This document shows positions 1 to 4,993 of a stretch of 5,488 nt of DNA, piece after piece. Position 1 is the first letter of the stretch, and every line of letters begins with the position of its first letter. The stretch is from Microcaldota archaeon. Lineage in GTDB: Archaea > Micrarchaeota > Micrarchaeia > Burarchaeales > JAKAKT01. The position numbers and the translations under genes were made by a program. Location of the stretch: positions 1 through 5,488 of the forward strand of contig JAPLWU010000101.1 of NCBI GenBank assembly GCA_026396425.1, written 5' to 3'. A model generated the notes under the pieces. It saw only the letters and a program-made list of their open reading frames with translations, was not told where the DNA came from and did no database searches.

Positions 1-1
1 C

Positions 2-91
2 CTCGTTGGATGTGGGTATGCGACGCCCGACTGGGTGGGCATGTGGCCATCGGAAGACCGCGCCGAGGGCGTGAGTATGTGGTGGGCCTGA
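2..91 (+). CDS. 3' end of an unidentified upstream gene (partial)
   Basis: Frame 2 is open from the window edge and ends in TGA at 89-91. It encodes a Trp-rich C-terminus of 29 residues that includes GYATPDWVGMWPSEDRAEG. The stop overlaps the ATG of the next gene as TGATG (89-93), the usual arrangement of translationally coupled genes, which favours this frame over the alternative open frame 1. Too little is visible to name a family. It could also be a chance open frame, since only 29 codons are seen. Confidence 0.45.
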   Translation, partial: LVGCGYATPDWVGMWPSEDRAEGVSMWWA

Positions 92-255
92 TGAAAGCAA
101 AATGCCACGAATGCGGATTCGAGTTCGACATCGACACGCTGGATCCCGGAGTCGTAATCGAGTGCCCTGGGTGCAGGATTCACCTTAGAATTATCACGGT
201 GAGCGGGAACAAGGTCTATATGGAAACAGAGGACGACGTTTTCGAGCAGAAGTAG
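91..255 (+). CDS. small four-cysteine zinc-ribbon protein, LysW-like
   Basis: A 54-residue protein with two CxxC knuckles (C5-x2-C8 and C25-x2-C28) separated by 16 residues, followed by a beta-rich segment and an acidic tail. This is the layout of the small zinc-ribbon carrier LysW used in archaeal lysine/arginine synthesis. LysW must end in a glutamate within an EDWGE-like tail, however, and this protein ends in DDVFEQK, so it is unlikely to be a working amino-group carrier. The ATG at 91 is preferred over an earlier in-frame ATG at 10: it has a GGTG ribosome binding site at 81-84 with a 6-nt spacer, it overlaps the upstream stop (TGATG), and the extra N-terminal residues look random. Function is unknown; metal binding is inferred from the cysteines. 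It converges with the minus-strand membrane-protein gene, 25 nt away. Confidence 0.75.
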   Translation: MKAKCHECGFEFDIDTLDPGVVIECPGCRIHLRIITVSGNKVYMETEDDVFEQK

Positions 256-280
256 TGGCGGAGTAGCCGTGCGGACCGTC

Positions 281-892
281 TCAAACAGAACCGACCGCCG
301 GAACAATCAGCCAGCTTATTATGGCGCATATGACGCCAGCGAGCAGCATCTTTATCCCGGATTTTACAATCCCCTCGCGCGAGAGCGTGCCAAGATAAGC
401 TCCGAGCAGGAAGAATATGGTGAAGGCGAGGATGATTGACGAGTAGTAGGCGTCTTTTATCGTGAATCCCCAATGTTCCGCGATTATGAACGGGGAGAGG
501 ATTATTGAAGCGCTCAGGAAAGGCGAGACGCCGTCTATCACGGCGGTTATCACCGGGGCGGCCCTGCCCGCATCCGCTATGTGGCTTTTCCTCAGGTCGG
601 TCAGCATCTGCTTCTCAAGCTCCCTCAGCTGCCTCTTGCGCTCCGCGGTTTCGGTCATGAACGCGCCCCAGAGGCCGGAGATTCCCACGGCGACGCTGGT
701 GCTCATGCCGACCATGAAAACGAGCATCGGGTTCTGGATGCCCGCGGCGTAGGAGCCGATTATCATGCCGAGCATCGTGAGCGCGCCGTCGAAGGCGTTC
801 ATGACGAAGTAGCGCCTGGCGATGTGGCCTATGCCGATTATCGTGTCGTAATGGCCCAGGCGTCTGGAGAGGTTCCTGAAAAATCTGAGCAA
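281..892 (-). CDS. VIT1/CCC1-type membrane protein (TIGR00267-like), probable metal ion transporter
   Basis: A 203-residue integral membrane protein with about five hydrophobic helices: residues 28-50, 55-79, 121-140, 148-170 and 178-198. The YFVMNAFDGALTMLG segment in helix 1 resembles the first helix of the VIT1/CCC1 family, which exports Fe2+ or Mn2+ from the cytoplasm; the archaeal branch is usually annotated TIGR00267. Helices 2 and 3 are joined by a charged, helical, Glu-rich loop (TETAERKRQLRELEKQM, 80-96), where plant VIT1 carries its metal-binding domain, here much shorter. The start appears to be TTG (892-890): GGTG lies 5 nt upstream and no in-frame ATG occurs before residue 31, inside the conserved helix. 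It lies 12 nt after the DUF211 gene and so is the second gene of that operon. The substrate cannot be read from the sequence. Confidence 0.8.
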   Translation of the reverse strand: MLRFFRNLSRRLGHYDTIIGIGHIARRYFVMNAFDGALTMLGMIIGSYAAGIQNPMLVFMVGMSTSVAVGISGLWGAFMTETAERKRQLRELEKQMLTDLRKSHIADAGRAAPVITAVIDGVSPFLSASIILSPFIIAEHWGFTIKDAYYSSIILAFTIFFLLGAYLGTLSREGIVKSGIKMLLAGVICAIISWLIVPAVGSV

Positions 893-904
893 AAAAACAC
901 CGCG

Positions 905-1174
905 CTAGGCGCCGACTATCTTCTTGCCGCTGCAGGCCTTGTCGATGCTGTGGACGACCGCGCCGTACTTCTCGAGGACCGCGTTTATCTTGTCGAACTT
1001 CATGTTCGTGCCCTCGATGGTGACTTTCACCGTTTCGACCTTCCTGTCCACTTCCTGGACATCGAGTTCCACGCCATCGACGCCCTCGACCTCGCTCAGC
1101 TTCCTCGAGATTTCTATCACCGAGGGCTCGCTCGGCTTGAGCACGTCGAGAACTATCTTCCTCAATCCAGTCAT
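905..1174 (-). CDS. DUF211 domain-containing protein
   Basis: An 89-residue protein matching the archaeal DUF211 family over its whole length. It has RKIVLDVLKPSEPSVIEISR at 5-24, then SEVEGVDGVELDVQEVD, a VKVTIEG strand and a C-terminal GAVVHSIDKA segment. The pattern of strands and helices suggests a ferredoxin-like fold. The ATG at 1174-1172 is chosen because GGGGTG sits about 7 nt upstream; a longer frame extends to 1243 but would run through the promoter TATA box. It is the first gene of an operon with the VIT1/CCC1-like transporter. The family has no proven function as far as I know; the context suggests a cytosolic partner or regulator of metal transport, which is inference. Confidence 0.88.
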   Translation of the reverse strand: MTGLRKIVLDVLKPSEPSVIEISRKLSEVEGVDGVELDVQEVDRKVETVKVTIEGTNMKFDKINAVLEKYGAVVHSIDKACSGKKIVGA

Positions 1175-1476
1175 GTTTGGCACCCCACGAATAGTGATTT
1201 GCAGGGTTTGGATTATAAAGGTTAACTTATGGTTCGCAAACATTTATCTCATTTCTTCGCCATAATTAGTGCATGCTGGGGGGGAGGTTCGCGCAAAGAG
1301 AGGTTCGAAACTACAGGCCTGGTTTTCCCAGGGATGCTGGGGTGGAAGGGCGGAGGGGAAGGCGCAGGGAAACTTTTTCGAGGGATGCAAAAACAGAAGG
1401 CCGCATGGGGAAGCGCAAGGAAACACTTGCCGAGAGGATGGAAAGGCTCGGCATAGAGATTACGCCCTAATCGGGC
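1175..1476. other. purine-rich intergenic stretch with no confident gene
   Basis: About 300 nt between the divergent DUF211 operon and the helical-protein gene. Apart from the minus-strand TATA box it holds a TATA-like ATTTATC (1241-1247) on the plus strand, whose expected start is near 1270; a hairpin CCTGG-TTTTC-CCAGG (1318-1332); a T5 run at 1374-1378; and a perfect 6-bp hairpin ACGCCC-TAATC-GGGCGT (1462-1478). Plus-strand open frames here (for example 1273-1470) are Arg/Gly-rich and mostly look non-coding, but the last 21 codons (ATG at 1405, MGKRKETLAERMERLGIEI...) resemble a real peptide. A short RNA from about 1270 to 1378 or a small ORF are both possible; neither is established. Confidence 0.4.
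1212..1220 (-). promoter_or_regulatory. TATA box for the DUF211-transporter operon
   Basis: On the minus strand this reads CTTTATAAT, preceded by AAC as a weak BRE. Its centre is about 42 nt upstream of the DUF211 ATG, placing transcription start near 1190 and leaving a short leader that contains the GGGGTG ribosome binding site. This is normal archaeal promoter geometry. Confidence 0.6.
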
Positions 1477-1521
1477 GTGAATGTAAGATTTGTGGTGCTC
1501 GACAGCAGGCGCTGGGGCGGG

Positions 1522-2580
1522 ATGGGGCTGAATGAGAAGAAGGGGGCGCGGGAAGCAAGAAAGGAGCTTGCGCGGGGAGGCATGAGCGGCAAGAGGGCGA
1601 GAAGACTCGCCGAAGTTGCGGTGCCTCTTGCCGAAAGAGTGCAGCATTATCCCGACCTGCGAAGCGCCCTCCGCGCAGTTGGCGAGCACATACGGGAGCA
1701 AAAGATGGTGGGGCGGGAAAAAATTCTCGAAGTTATCGAGGAAATAAACGGCGTGCTTGTTCGGATAAACAAAACGAAAGGAAGAATTGGAACGAGGGAG
1801 CTCAAGGCAAAGCTCAAAAAGCTGGGGAAGATTGCCGAAAAGCTGGAAAACAGGAACTTCGTCTGGCTCGTAGATAACTATGCCGACCTCGCAAAAGACA
1901 TAATTCCCGAGGCGGTCCGGCTTCTGGAGGAAGGAAAATGGTATTTGGCCTGCCCGAAGCTTGTTGCTGCCATGAACGTGCTGACGGAAAAGCTGGCGCA
2001 CGATAAGAAAGATGTGCTTAGGAAAAATGCGGAAAGGGCCGAGCTGCTTAGTGAAATAATAGAGGCGAGGCACGGGCGCAACGAGAGAATCAGCCGCACG
2101 CTCGCCCCGATAGTCGCACAGCTTAGGAAATCCGCAAGTATACAAACGTCGATGATTGAGAGGCTGGGAGCTGCGATTGCGGCAGTTGACTCCAAAAATG
2201 CGGGCGGTGCTGCGAAAATTTTCGAGAAAACCAAAACTGAAAATTTGAGGATTGCACGCGAGCTGCTGCTCGAGCCCGAATCATCTTCAAAGCGGCCGGA
2301 AATGCTCGCGCAGGCAAGAAAAATATTTTCCGAAAGGCTCGAACAGGTAAGGGCGGGGGGAATAATGAATTCCGGCCAGAAAAAGCGCATATCGAACCAG
2401 CTGGCGAAGCTCGCCGACTCGCTAAAAAACTCGAAGGAGACAGTGCTTGCCGAGGCGAGGAATAACCTCCTTTCGATGAAAAAACTGGTAATTATTGGCG
2501 AGCCGCTTGGGGCGCTGAATAGGGCGGACAACGTATTCGAATTTATTAGGGAAGCTGAAACGCGGACCGGCTCACAATGA
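1522..2580 (+). CDS. hypothetical all-helical, charged cytoplasmic protein
   Basis: I do not recognise a family. Counted from the ATG at 1522 it has 352 residues, is rich in Lys, Arg, Glu, Ala and Leu, contains almost no predicted strand and lacks a signal peptide or membrane segment. Long amphipathic helices run through most of it, for example around ELKAKLKKLGKIAEKLENR and KKRISNQLAKLADSLKNSKE, so coiled-coil or helical-bundle packing is likely. There is one obvious cysteine (in YLACPKL), and no catalytic or nucleotide-binding motif is visible. The start is uncertain: the frame is open from GTG 1477, and ATG 1522 and ATG 1582 are alternatives, none with a well-placed GGTG. Lys and Ile codons are more A/T-rich (AAA, ATT, ATA) than in the DP1 gene, suggesting a different history or weaker expression. 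It ends 52 nt before the tRNA gene. Confidence 0.8.
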   Translation: MGLNEKKGAREARKELARGGMSGKRARRLAEVAVPLAERVQHYPDLRSALRAVGEHIREQKMVGREKILEVIEEINGVLVRINKTKGRIGTRELKAKLKKLGKIAEKLENRNFVWLVDNYADLAKDIIPEAVRLLEEGKWYLACPKLVAAMNVLTEKLAHDKKDVLRKNAERAELLSEIIEARHGRNERISRTLAPIVAQLRKSASIQTSMIERLGAAIAAVDSKNAGGAAKIFEKTKTENLRIARELLLEPESSSKRPEMLAQARKIFSERLEQVRAGGIMNSGQKKRISNQLAKLADSLKNSKETVLAEARNNLLSMKKLVIIGEPLGALNRADNVFEFIREAETRTGSQ

Positions 2581-2591
2581 AAAGCGATAAC

Positions 2592-2601
2592 ATTATTAAA
2601 A
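2592..2601 (+). promoter_or_regulatory. probable TATA box for the tRNA-Arg gene
   Basis: ATTATTAAAA lies about 36 nt upstream of the mature tRNA 5' end and just after the stop of the upstream gene. It would start transcription near 2620-2625, giving a 5' leader of roughly 10 nt. A second A/T-rich run, AAATAAAG (2611-2618), is too close to the gene to be the main element. Confidence 0.5.
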
Positions 2602-2652
2602 CATCCAGCGAAATAAAGTCCGCGAAGATGGCGGGCCCGTGGCGCAGCCTGG

Positions 2653-2684
2653 AGGGAATGGGCTCGGGGCTCAGGCCCGGGCAA
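2653..2684 (+). other. tRNA intron 1 (D-loop, 32 nt)
   Basis: It interrupts the D-loop after G19. The splice element fits a bulge-helix-bulge: central helix GCCT (2647-2650) with GGGC (2679-2682), bulges GGA (2651-2653) and AAA (2683-2685), and intron helix GGG (2654-2656) with CCC (2676-2678). Cutting after the second nucleotide of each bulge gives these ends. Placing the intron at 2654-2685 yields the same tRNA because both candidate junction bases are A. An alternative internal hairpin GCTCGGG/CCCGGGC (2663-2669 with 2676-2682) competes with it. Confidence 0.8.
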
Positions 2685-2703
2685 ATAGCGCAGCAGCCTT
2701 CTA

Positions 2704-2740
2704 CTCGATTTCCGAATTAGGTTCGAAAATCGGCGGCGAA
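2704..2740 (+). other. tRNA intron 2 (anticodon loop 37/38, 37 nt)
   Basis: It sits at the canonical archaeal position, directly after A37. Its core is a strong hairpin, CGATTTCCGAA (2706-2716) with TTCGAAAATCG (2722-2732), with one C-A mismatch and a 5-nt loop. The splice element is a relaxed bulge-helix-bulge: CTTC (2698-2701) faces GGCG (2735-2738) with one U-C mismatch, and the bulges are TAC and AAA. Removal restores a 7-nt anticodon loop. Confidence 0.85.
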
Positions 2741-2762
2741 AGCTGACGGTCGGGGGTTCAAA

Positions 2763-3006
2763 AATCCATCCCTTTTCTTTCCCGAAAGAAAAGTTGCGGA
2801 CAACTTTTCCTGTATTTGGGCGACAGCCCAAATCTGAAAGAAAAGGTCTGGATCAATCCCAAAAGAAAACGCGTCCTCGCGTCGCAAGGCGCGGGACTCG
2901 AAACCCCGTCGGGGGTGTAGAGAGGGGCGACAAGCTTCGGGCTTTGCCCGAAGATGTCCATTTTTGCCGCGGGCAAAAATTGGAAGCCCCTTCTTGGGAA
3001 TGAAAA
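2763..3006 (+). other. tRNA intron 3 (T-loop 59/60, 244 nt), highly structured
   Basis: It splits the T-loop between A59 and T60. The splice site is close to a textbook BHB: exon helix GGGGG/CCCCC, central helix TTCA (2757-2760) with TGAA (3001-3004) perfectly paired, bulges AAA (2761-2763) and AAT (3005-3007), then TCC/GGA after an A-A mismatch. An AAAATCC repeat at 2761-2767 and 3003-3009 spans both edges. Inside, two multibranched domains can form. Domain 1 is closed by 11 bp, CCTTTTCTTTC (2771-2781) with GAAAGAAAAGG (2836-2846), and holds hairpins 2789-2808 and 2814-2833. Domain 2 is closed by CCCAA (2858-2862)/TTGGG (2994-2998) and holds hairpins at 2873-2897, 2903-2916, 2929-2958 and 2960-2980. 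No homing endonuclease or other credible ORF is present. Confidence 0.85.
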
Positions 3007-3020
3007 TCCCCCCGGGCCCG

Positions 3021-3025
3021 TTTTT
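3021..3025 (+). terminator. T5 run after tRNA-Arg
   Basis: TTTTT follows the discriminator base immediately. Oligo-T is the usual intrinsic termination signal in archaea. At five residues it may be leaky, so some transcripts could continue into the UPF0147 and DP1 genes. Confidence 0.45.
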
Positions 3026-3062
3026 GCTAAATTGCGGGAAAGGAGTAAGTGCAGGTGATTAG

Positions 3063-3323
3063 ATGATGAAGAGGAAGAGCGACATCGAGCAGATTATCTC
3101 CCTTATGGAATCAGTTATCGACGACACGTCGGTTCCGAAGAACATACGGAAGTCTGTGAGCGACGCCAAGGCGAAACTGCAGACGGACGAGGAGGTCATC
3201 GTGAGGGCCAGCGGAGCGGTATACGCCCTCAACGAGGTGAGCGAGGACATAAACATGCCTATCCACGCGCGCACGCAGATTTGGACGATTTTGAGCGCGC
3301 TCGAGTCCATAAAGGAGCAGTAG
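3063..3323 (+). CDS. UPF0147 family protein
   Basis: A small, acidic, all-helical protein of 86 residues. The segments DDTSVPKNIRKSVSDAKAKL and NEVSEDINMPIHARTQIW match the conserved archaeal UPF0147 signature of two similar helical halves, each with an Asn/Asp-Met/Val-Pro turn. Its function is unknown. GGTGAT (3054-3059) is the ribosome binding site; the spacing suits the second ATG at 3066 (7 nt) slightly better than the one at 3063 (4 nt), so the true protein may lack the first Met. It ends 32 nt before DP1, and the two are probably one transcript. The link to PolD is positional only. Confidence 0.88.
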   Translation: MMKRKSDIEQIISLMESVIDDTSVPKNIRKSVSDAKAKLQTDEEVIVRASGAVYALNEVSEDINMPIHARTQIWTILSALESIKEQ

Positions 3324-3355
3324 AATCGATAAAGGAAAAGGGAGGGGGTGCGCGA

Positions 3356-4846
3356 ATGCAACTCGGCGAGCTTCTCGAAAAGCTCAACAAGGCCGATTTC
3401 ATAGTTTCAAACGAGGCGCTGAAACTTCTAAAGTCGCTTGACGACTGCGCAGGGCTCGCGGACAAGCTCCTCGCCGGCGACTCTTTCATAATCTCGAAAG
3501 AGGCGGTGGAGAAGGCCATCGGGAAGCCCGACGAGGAGAAAATCCCTGTTCCGGTCGAGGTTCACAGGGCGCCGGATTTCAAGCCCATCGCGAAGGAATG
3601 CGAGGCCTCGGTTTCCTTCATTGGGAATTACGACGTCAGCGGACGCTCGAAGTGCAAGGGCACGGTCGAGGATTTCGTCGCCTATTTCAGGGACAGGATG
3701 AAGGAGTCGAGGAAGCTGCTTCGGGCCCGCGGTTCGCCGGCCGCGGTCTCAAAAATGTCCGGGCTCAAGGGATATGCGAGGGGCACTGAAGTGCGGATCA
3801 TCGGAATGGTCGCGGACAAGAGAATAACCAAAAAGGGCCACATGCTCATAGAGCTCGAGGACGAGGAGTCGGCGGCGAAAGTGATCGTGCTCAATGCAAA
3901 GGACGGGCCAGGCAAGGCCTGCTGGGACAAGGCCGGCTCGGTTCTGCTGGACGAGGTGGTGGCCGTGGATGGCCGCGTCTCGGACCCTTTCGTCATGGCC
4001 TCGGACATCATCTGGCCCGACATCCCGCTGCGCCAGCCCGCAACCGCGGAGAGCGACATGTGCATCGCATTCATGTCGGATTTGCACGTTGGCAGCAGGC
4101 ACTTCCTCCAGAAGGAGTTCGGCAACATGCTGAGGTGGCTCAACGGCGACCTGGACGGGAGCGACGGGAGGGAGCTCGCGGGAAGGGTGAAGTATGTCGT
4201 AATCGCCGGCGACATCGCGGACGGAATCGGGGTTTACCCCAAGCAGGAGAAGGACCTGGTGGTGAGGGACATTTACGAGCAGTACAGGATGGCCGGCAAG
4301 CTGATTGACCAGATTCCCGATTACATCGAGGTAGTCATAATACCTGGAAACCACGACGCGGTTCGCAGGTCCGAGCCGCAGCCGAGGCTCCCGCCGGATT
4401 TCTTCGCATGCCAGAGGCAGGGAGTGCATTTCGCGGGAAGCCCTTCGATGGTTTCCCTCGAGGGGATAAAAGTTCTCGCGTATCACGGGACTTCGCTCGA
4501 TTCGATTATTGCCGCCCTGCCCGGGCTCGACTACCAGCACCCGGAGAGCTCCATGACCGAACTCCTGAAGAGGAGGCACCTCAGCCCGCTTTACGGCGAC
4601 AACCCGATCGTGCCAGAGGAGAGGGACTACATGGTCATGGGCGAGCTGCCTGACATTTTGCACATGGGCCACATCCACAAGAACGGCTATGCAACCTACA
4701 GGGGGACGACAATCATCAACTCGGGAACGTGGCAGGCGCAGACCGATTACCAGGTGAGGCAGGGCCACGTGCCGAGCCCGTGCATAATGCCCGTGTATGA
4801 GTTGAGGACCGGGAAGATGAACTTCATGAATTTCGCAGGCGCTTGA
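3356..4846 (+). CDS. polB: DNA polymerase D small subunit DP1 (3'-5' proofreading exonuclease)
   Basis: A 496-residue small subunit of the archaeal family D replicase. The start is ATG 3356, with GGGGGTG ending 5 nt upstream; a longer frame from 3281 would overlap UPF0147. Residues 1-70 are helical. An OB-fold covers about 142-200 (RGTEVRIIGMVADKRITKKG). The calcineurin-like phosphoesterase domain from 235 onward shows all metal-ligand motifs: DLHVGS (242-247), GDIADG (285-290), GNHD (331-334), H377 in YHGTS, and GHIH (438-441). The nuclease should therefore be active, unlike the inactivated B subunits of eukaryotic polymerases. DP1 binds the C-terminus of DP2 and stimulates polymerisation. 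At 496 residues it is shorter than the roughly 600 of Pyrococcus or Methanocaldococcus, the loss lying in the linker between the N-terminal helices and the OB-fold. DP2 follows after 147 nt. Confidence 0.97.
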   Translation: MQLGELLEKLNKADFIVSNEALKLLKSLDDCAGLADKLLAGDSFIISKEAVEKAIGKPDEEKIPVPVEVHRAPDFKPIAKECEASVSFIGNYDVSGRSKCKGTVEDFVAYFRDRMKESRKLLRARGSPAAVSKMSGLKGYARGTEVRIIGMVADKRITKKGHMLIELEDEESAAKVIVLNAKDGPGKACWDKAGSVLLDEVVAVDGRVSDPFVMASDIIWPDIPLRQPATAESDMCIAFMSDLHVGSRHFLQKEFGNMLRWLNGDLDGSDGRELAGRVKYVVIAGDIADGIGVYPKQEKDLVVRDIYEQYRMAGKLIDQIPDYIEVVIIPGNHDAVRRSEPQPRLPPDFFACQRQGVHFAGSPSMVSLEGIKVLAYHGTSLDSIIAALPGLDYQHPESSMTELLKRRHLSPLYGDNPIVPEERDYMVMGELPDILHMGHIHKNGYATYRGTTIINSGTWQAQTDYQVRQGHVPSPCIMPVYELRTGKMNFMNFAGA

Positions 4847-4888
4847 ATTTGAAAATGCAGAGAATACTTCAAAATAAAAATTCGCGGG

Positions 4889-4951
4889 TTCGAGAATTCG
4901 AAGTTACGATTGGAATGATTGTGGATTTCGTTTGAGTTTCGAGAATTCGAG
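4889..4951. repeat. two copies of a 14-bp inverted-repeat element upstream of DP2
   Basis: TTCGA-GAAT-TCGAA at 4889-4902 and TTCGA-GAAT-TCGAG at 4938-4951 share 13 identical bases. Each is an inverted repeat of 5-bp arms around GAAT (the second with one mismatch). Start-to-start distance is 49 nt. The second copy abuts the TATA-like element of DP2, so binding by a dimeric regulator is a natural guess, not a demonstrated one. Confidence 0.6.
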
Positions 4952-4966
4952 CGAAAATTAATTTAT
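4951..4966 (+). promoter_or_regulatory. probable BRE and TATA box for DP2
   Basis: GCGAAAA followed by TTAATTTAT is a purine-rich BRE plus TATA-like box. Its centre is near 4963, placing transcription start around 4990, only a few nucleotides before the DP2 ATG at 4994. That predicts a leaderless or nearly leaderless DP2 mRNA, independent of read-through from DP1. Confidence 0.5.
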
Positions 4967-4993
4967 TTGGTTTGATTTACGCGGGGATTTTGG

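Larger units (their letters stand above)
2633..3020 (+). tRNA. tRNA-Arg(UCU) with three introns
   Basis: Four exons (2633-2652, 2685-2703, 2741-2762, 3007-3020) join into a 75-nt tRNA. Acceptor GGGCCCG (2633-2639) pairs perfectly with CGGGCCC (3013-3019), followed by discriminator G. U8 and G9 are present. The D-stem GCGC (2642-2645) pairs with GCGC (2688-2691), with G18G19 in the loop. The anticodon stem GCAGC (2693-2697) encloses loop CTTCTAA with anticodon TCT at 2700-2702, which reads AGA/AGG arginine codons. The variable loop is CGGTC. The T-stem GGGGG (2752-2756) pairs with CCCCC (3008-3012), with spliced T-loop TTCAAAT. No CCA is encoded, so it is added enzymatically. The only irregularity is a G27-A43 mismatch. 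The 75-nt length equals a standard tRNA with positions 17a and 20a. The gene would be missed or called broken by a simple scan, because every arm except the acceptor is interrupted. Confidence 0.9.

Noticed and set aside
581..1225. Plus-strand open frame of 214 codons across the DUF211-transporter operon.
   Set aside because: Antisense shadow; the minus-strand genes match known families across their full length.
1262..1400. SRP 7S RNA, suggested by GGGGGGGAGGTTCG and purine-rich sequence.
   Set aside because: The conserved domain IV asymmetric loop (CCGGAAGG...AGCAGC type) is absent and the span is too short for an archaeal 7S RNA.
1269..1535. Frame containing ECKICG, read as a frameshifted zinc-ribbon continuation of the 1405-1470 ORF.
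   Set aside because: There is only one CxxC, no second knuckle, and the frame ends soon after; joining the frames would be speculative.
1249..2145. Minus-strand open frame of 298 codons opposite the helical-protein gene.
   Set aside because: It has low-complexity, Pro/His/Phe-rich translation and spans the intergenic region; the plus-strand frame is longer and has protein-like helix periodicity.
2880..2915. Antisense T-arm-like sequence (GGGTTTCGAGTCCC on the minus strand) inside intron 3, as if a second tRNA were nested there.
   Set aside because: The loop-closing G53-C61 pair is missing and no acceptor, D or anticodon arm can be built around it; the bases pair better as local hairpins on the plus strand.
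2794..3003. 69-codon plus-strand open frame within intron 3.
   Set aside because: It crosses strong inverted repeats, has no ribosome binding site or recognisable domain and extends to the tRNA 3' exon boundary; it is best explained by RNA structure.
2763..3006. Intron 3 as a box C/D guide RNA, as in the tRNA-Trp introns of some euryarchaea.
   Set aside because: I found no convincing RUGAUGA box C paired with a CUGA box D at suitable spacing.
3749..4768. Long minus-strand open frame (339 codons) opposite DP1.
   Set aside because: It is a shadow of the GC-rich DP1 gene, whose motifs are unmistakable; its translation has no recognisable domain.
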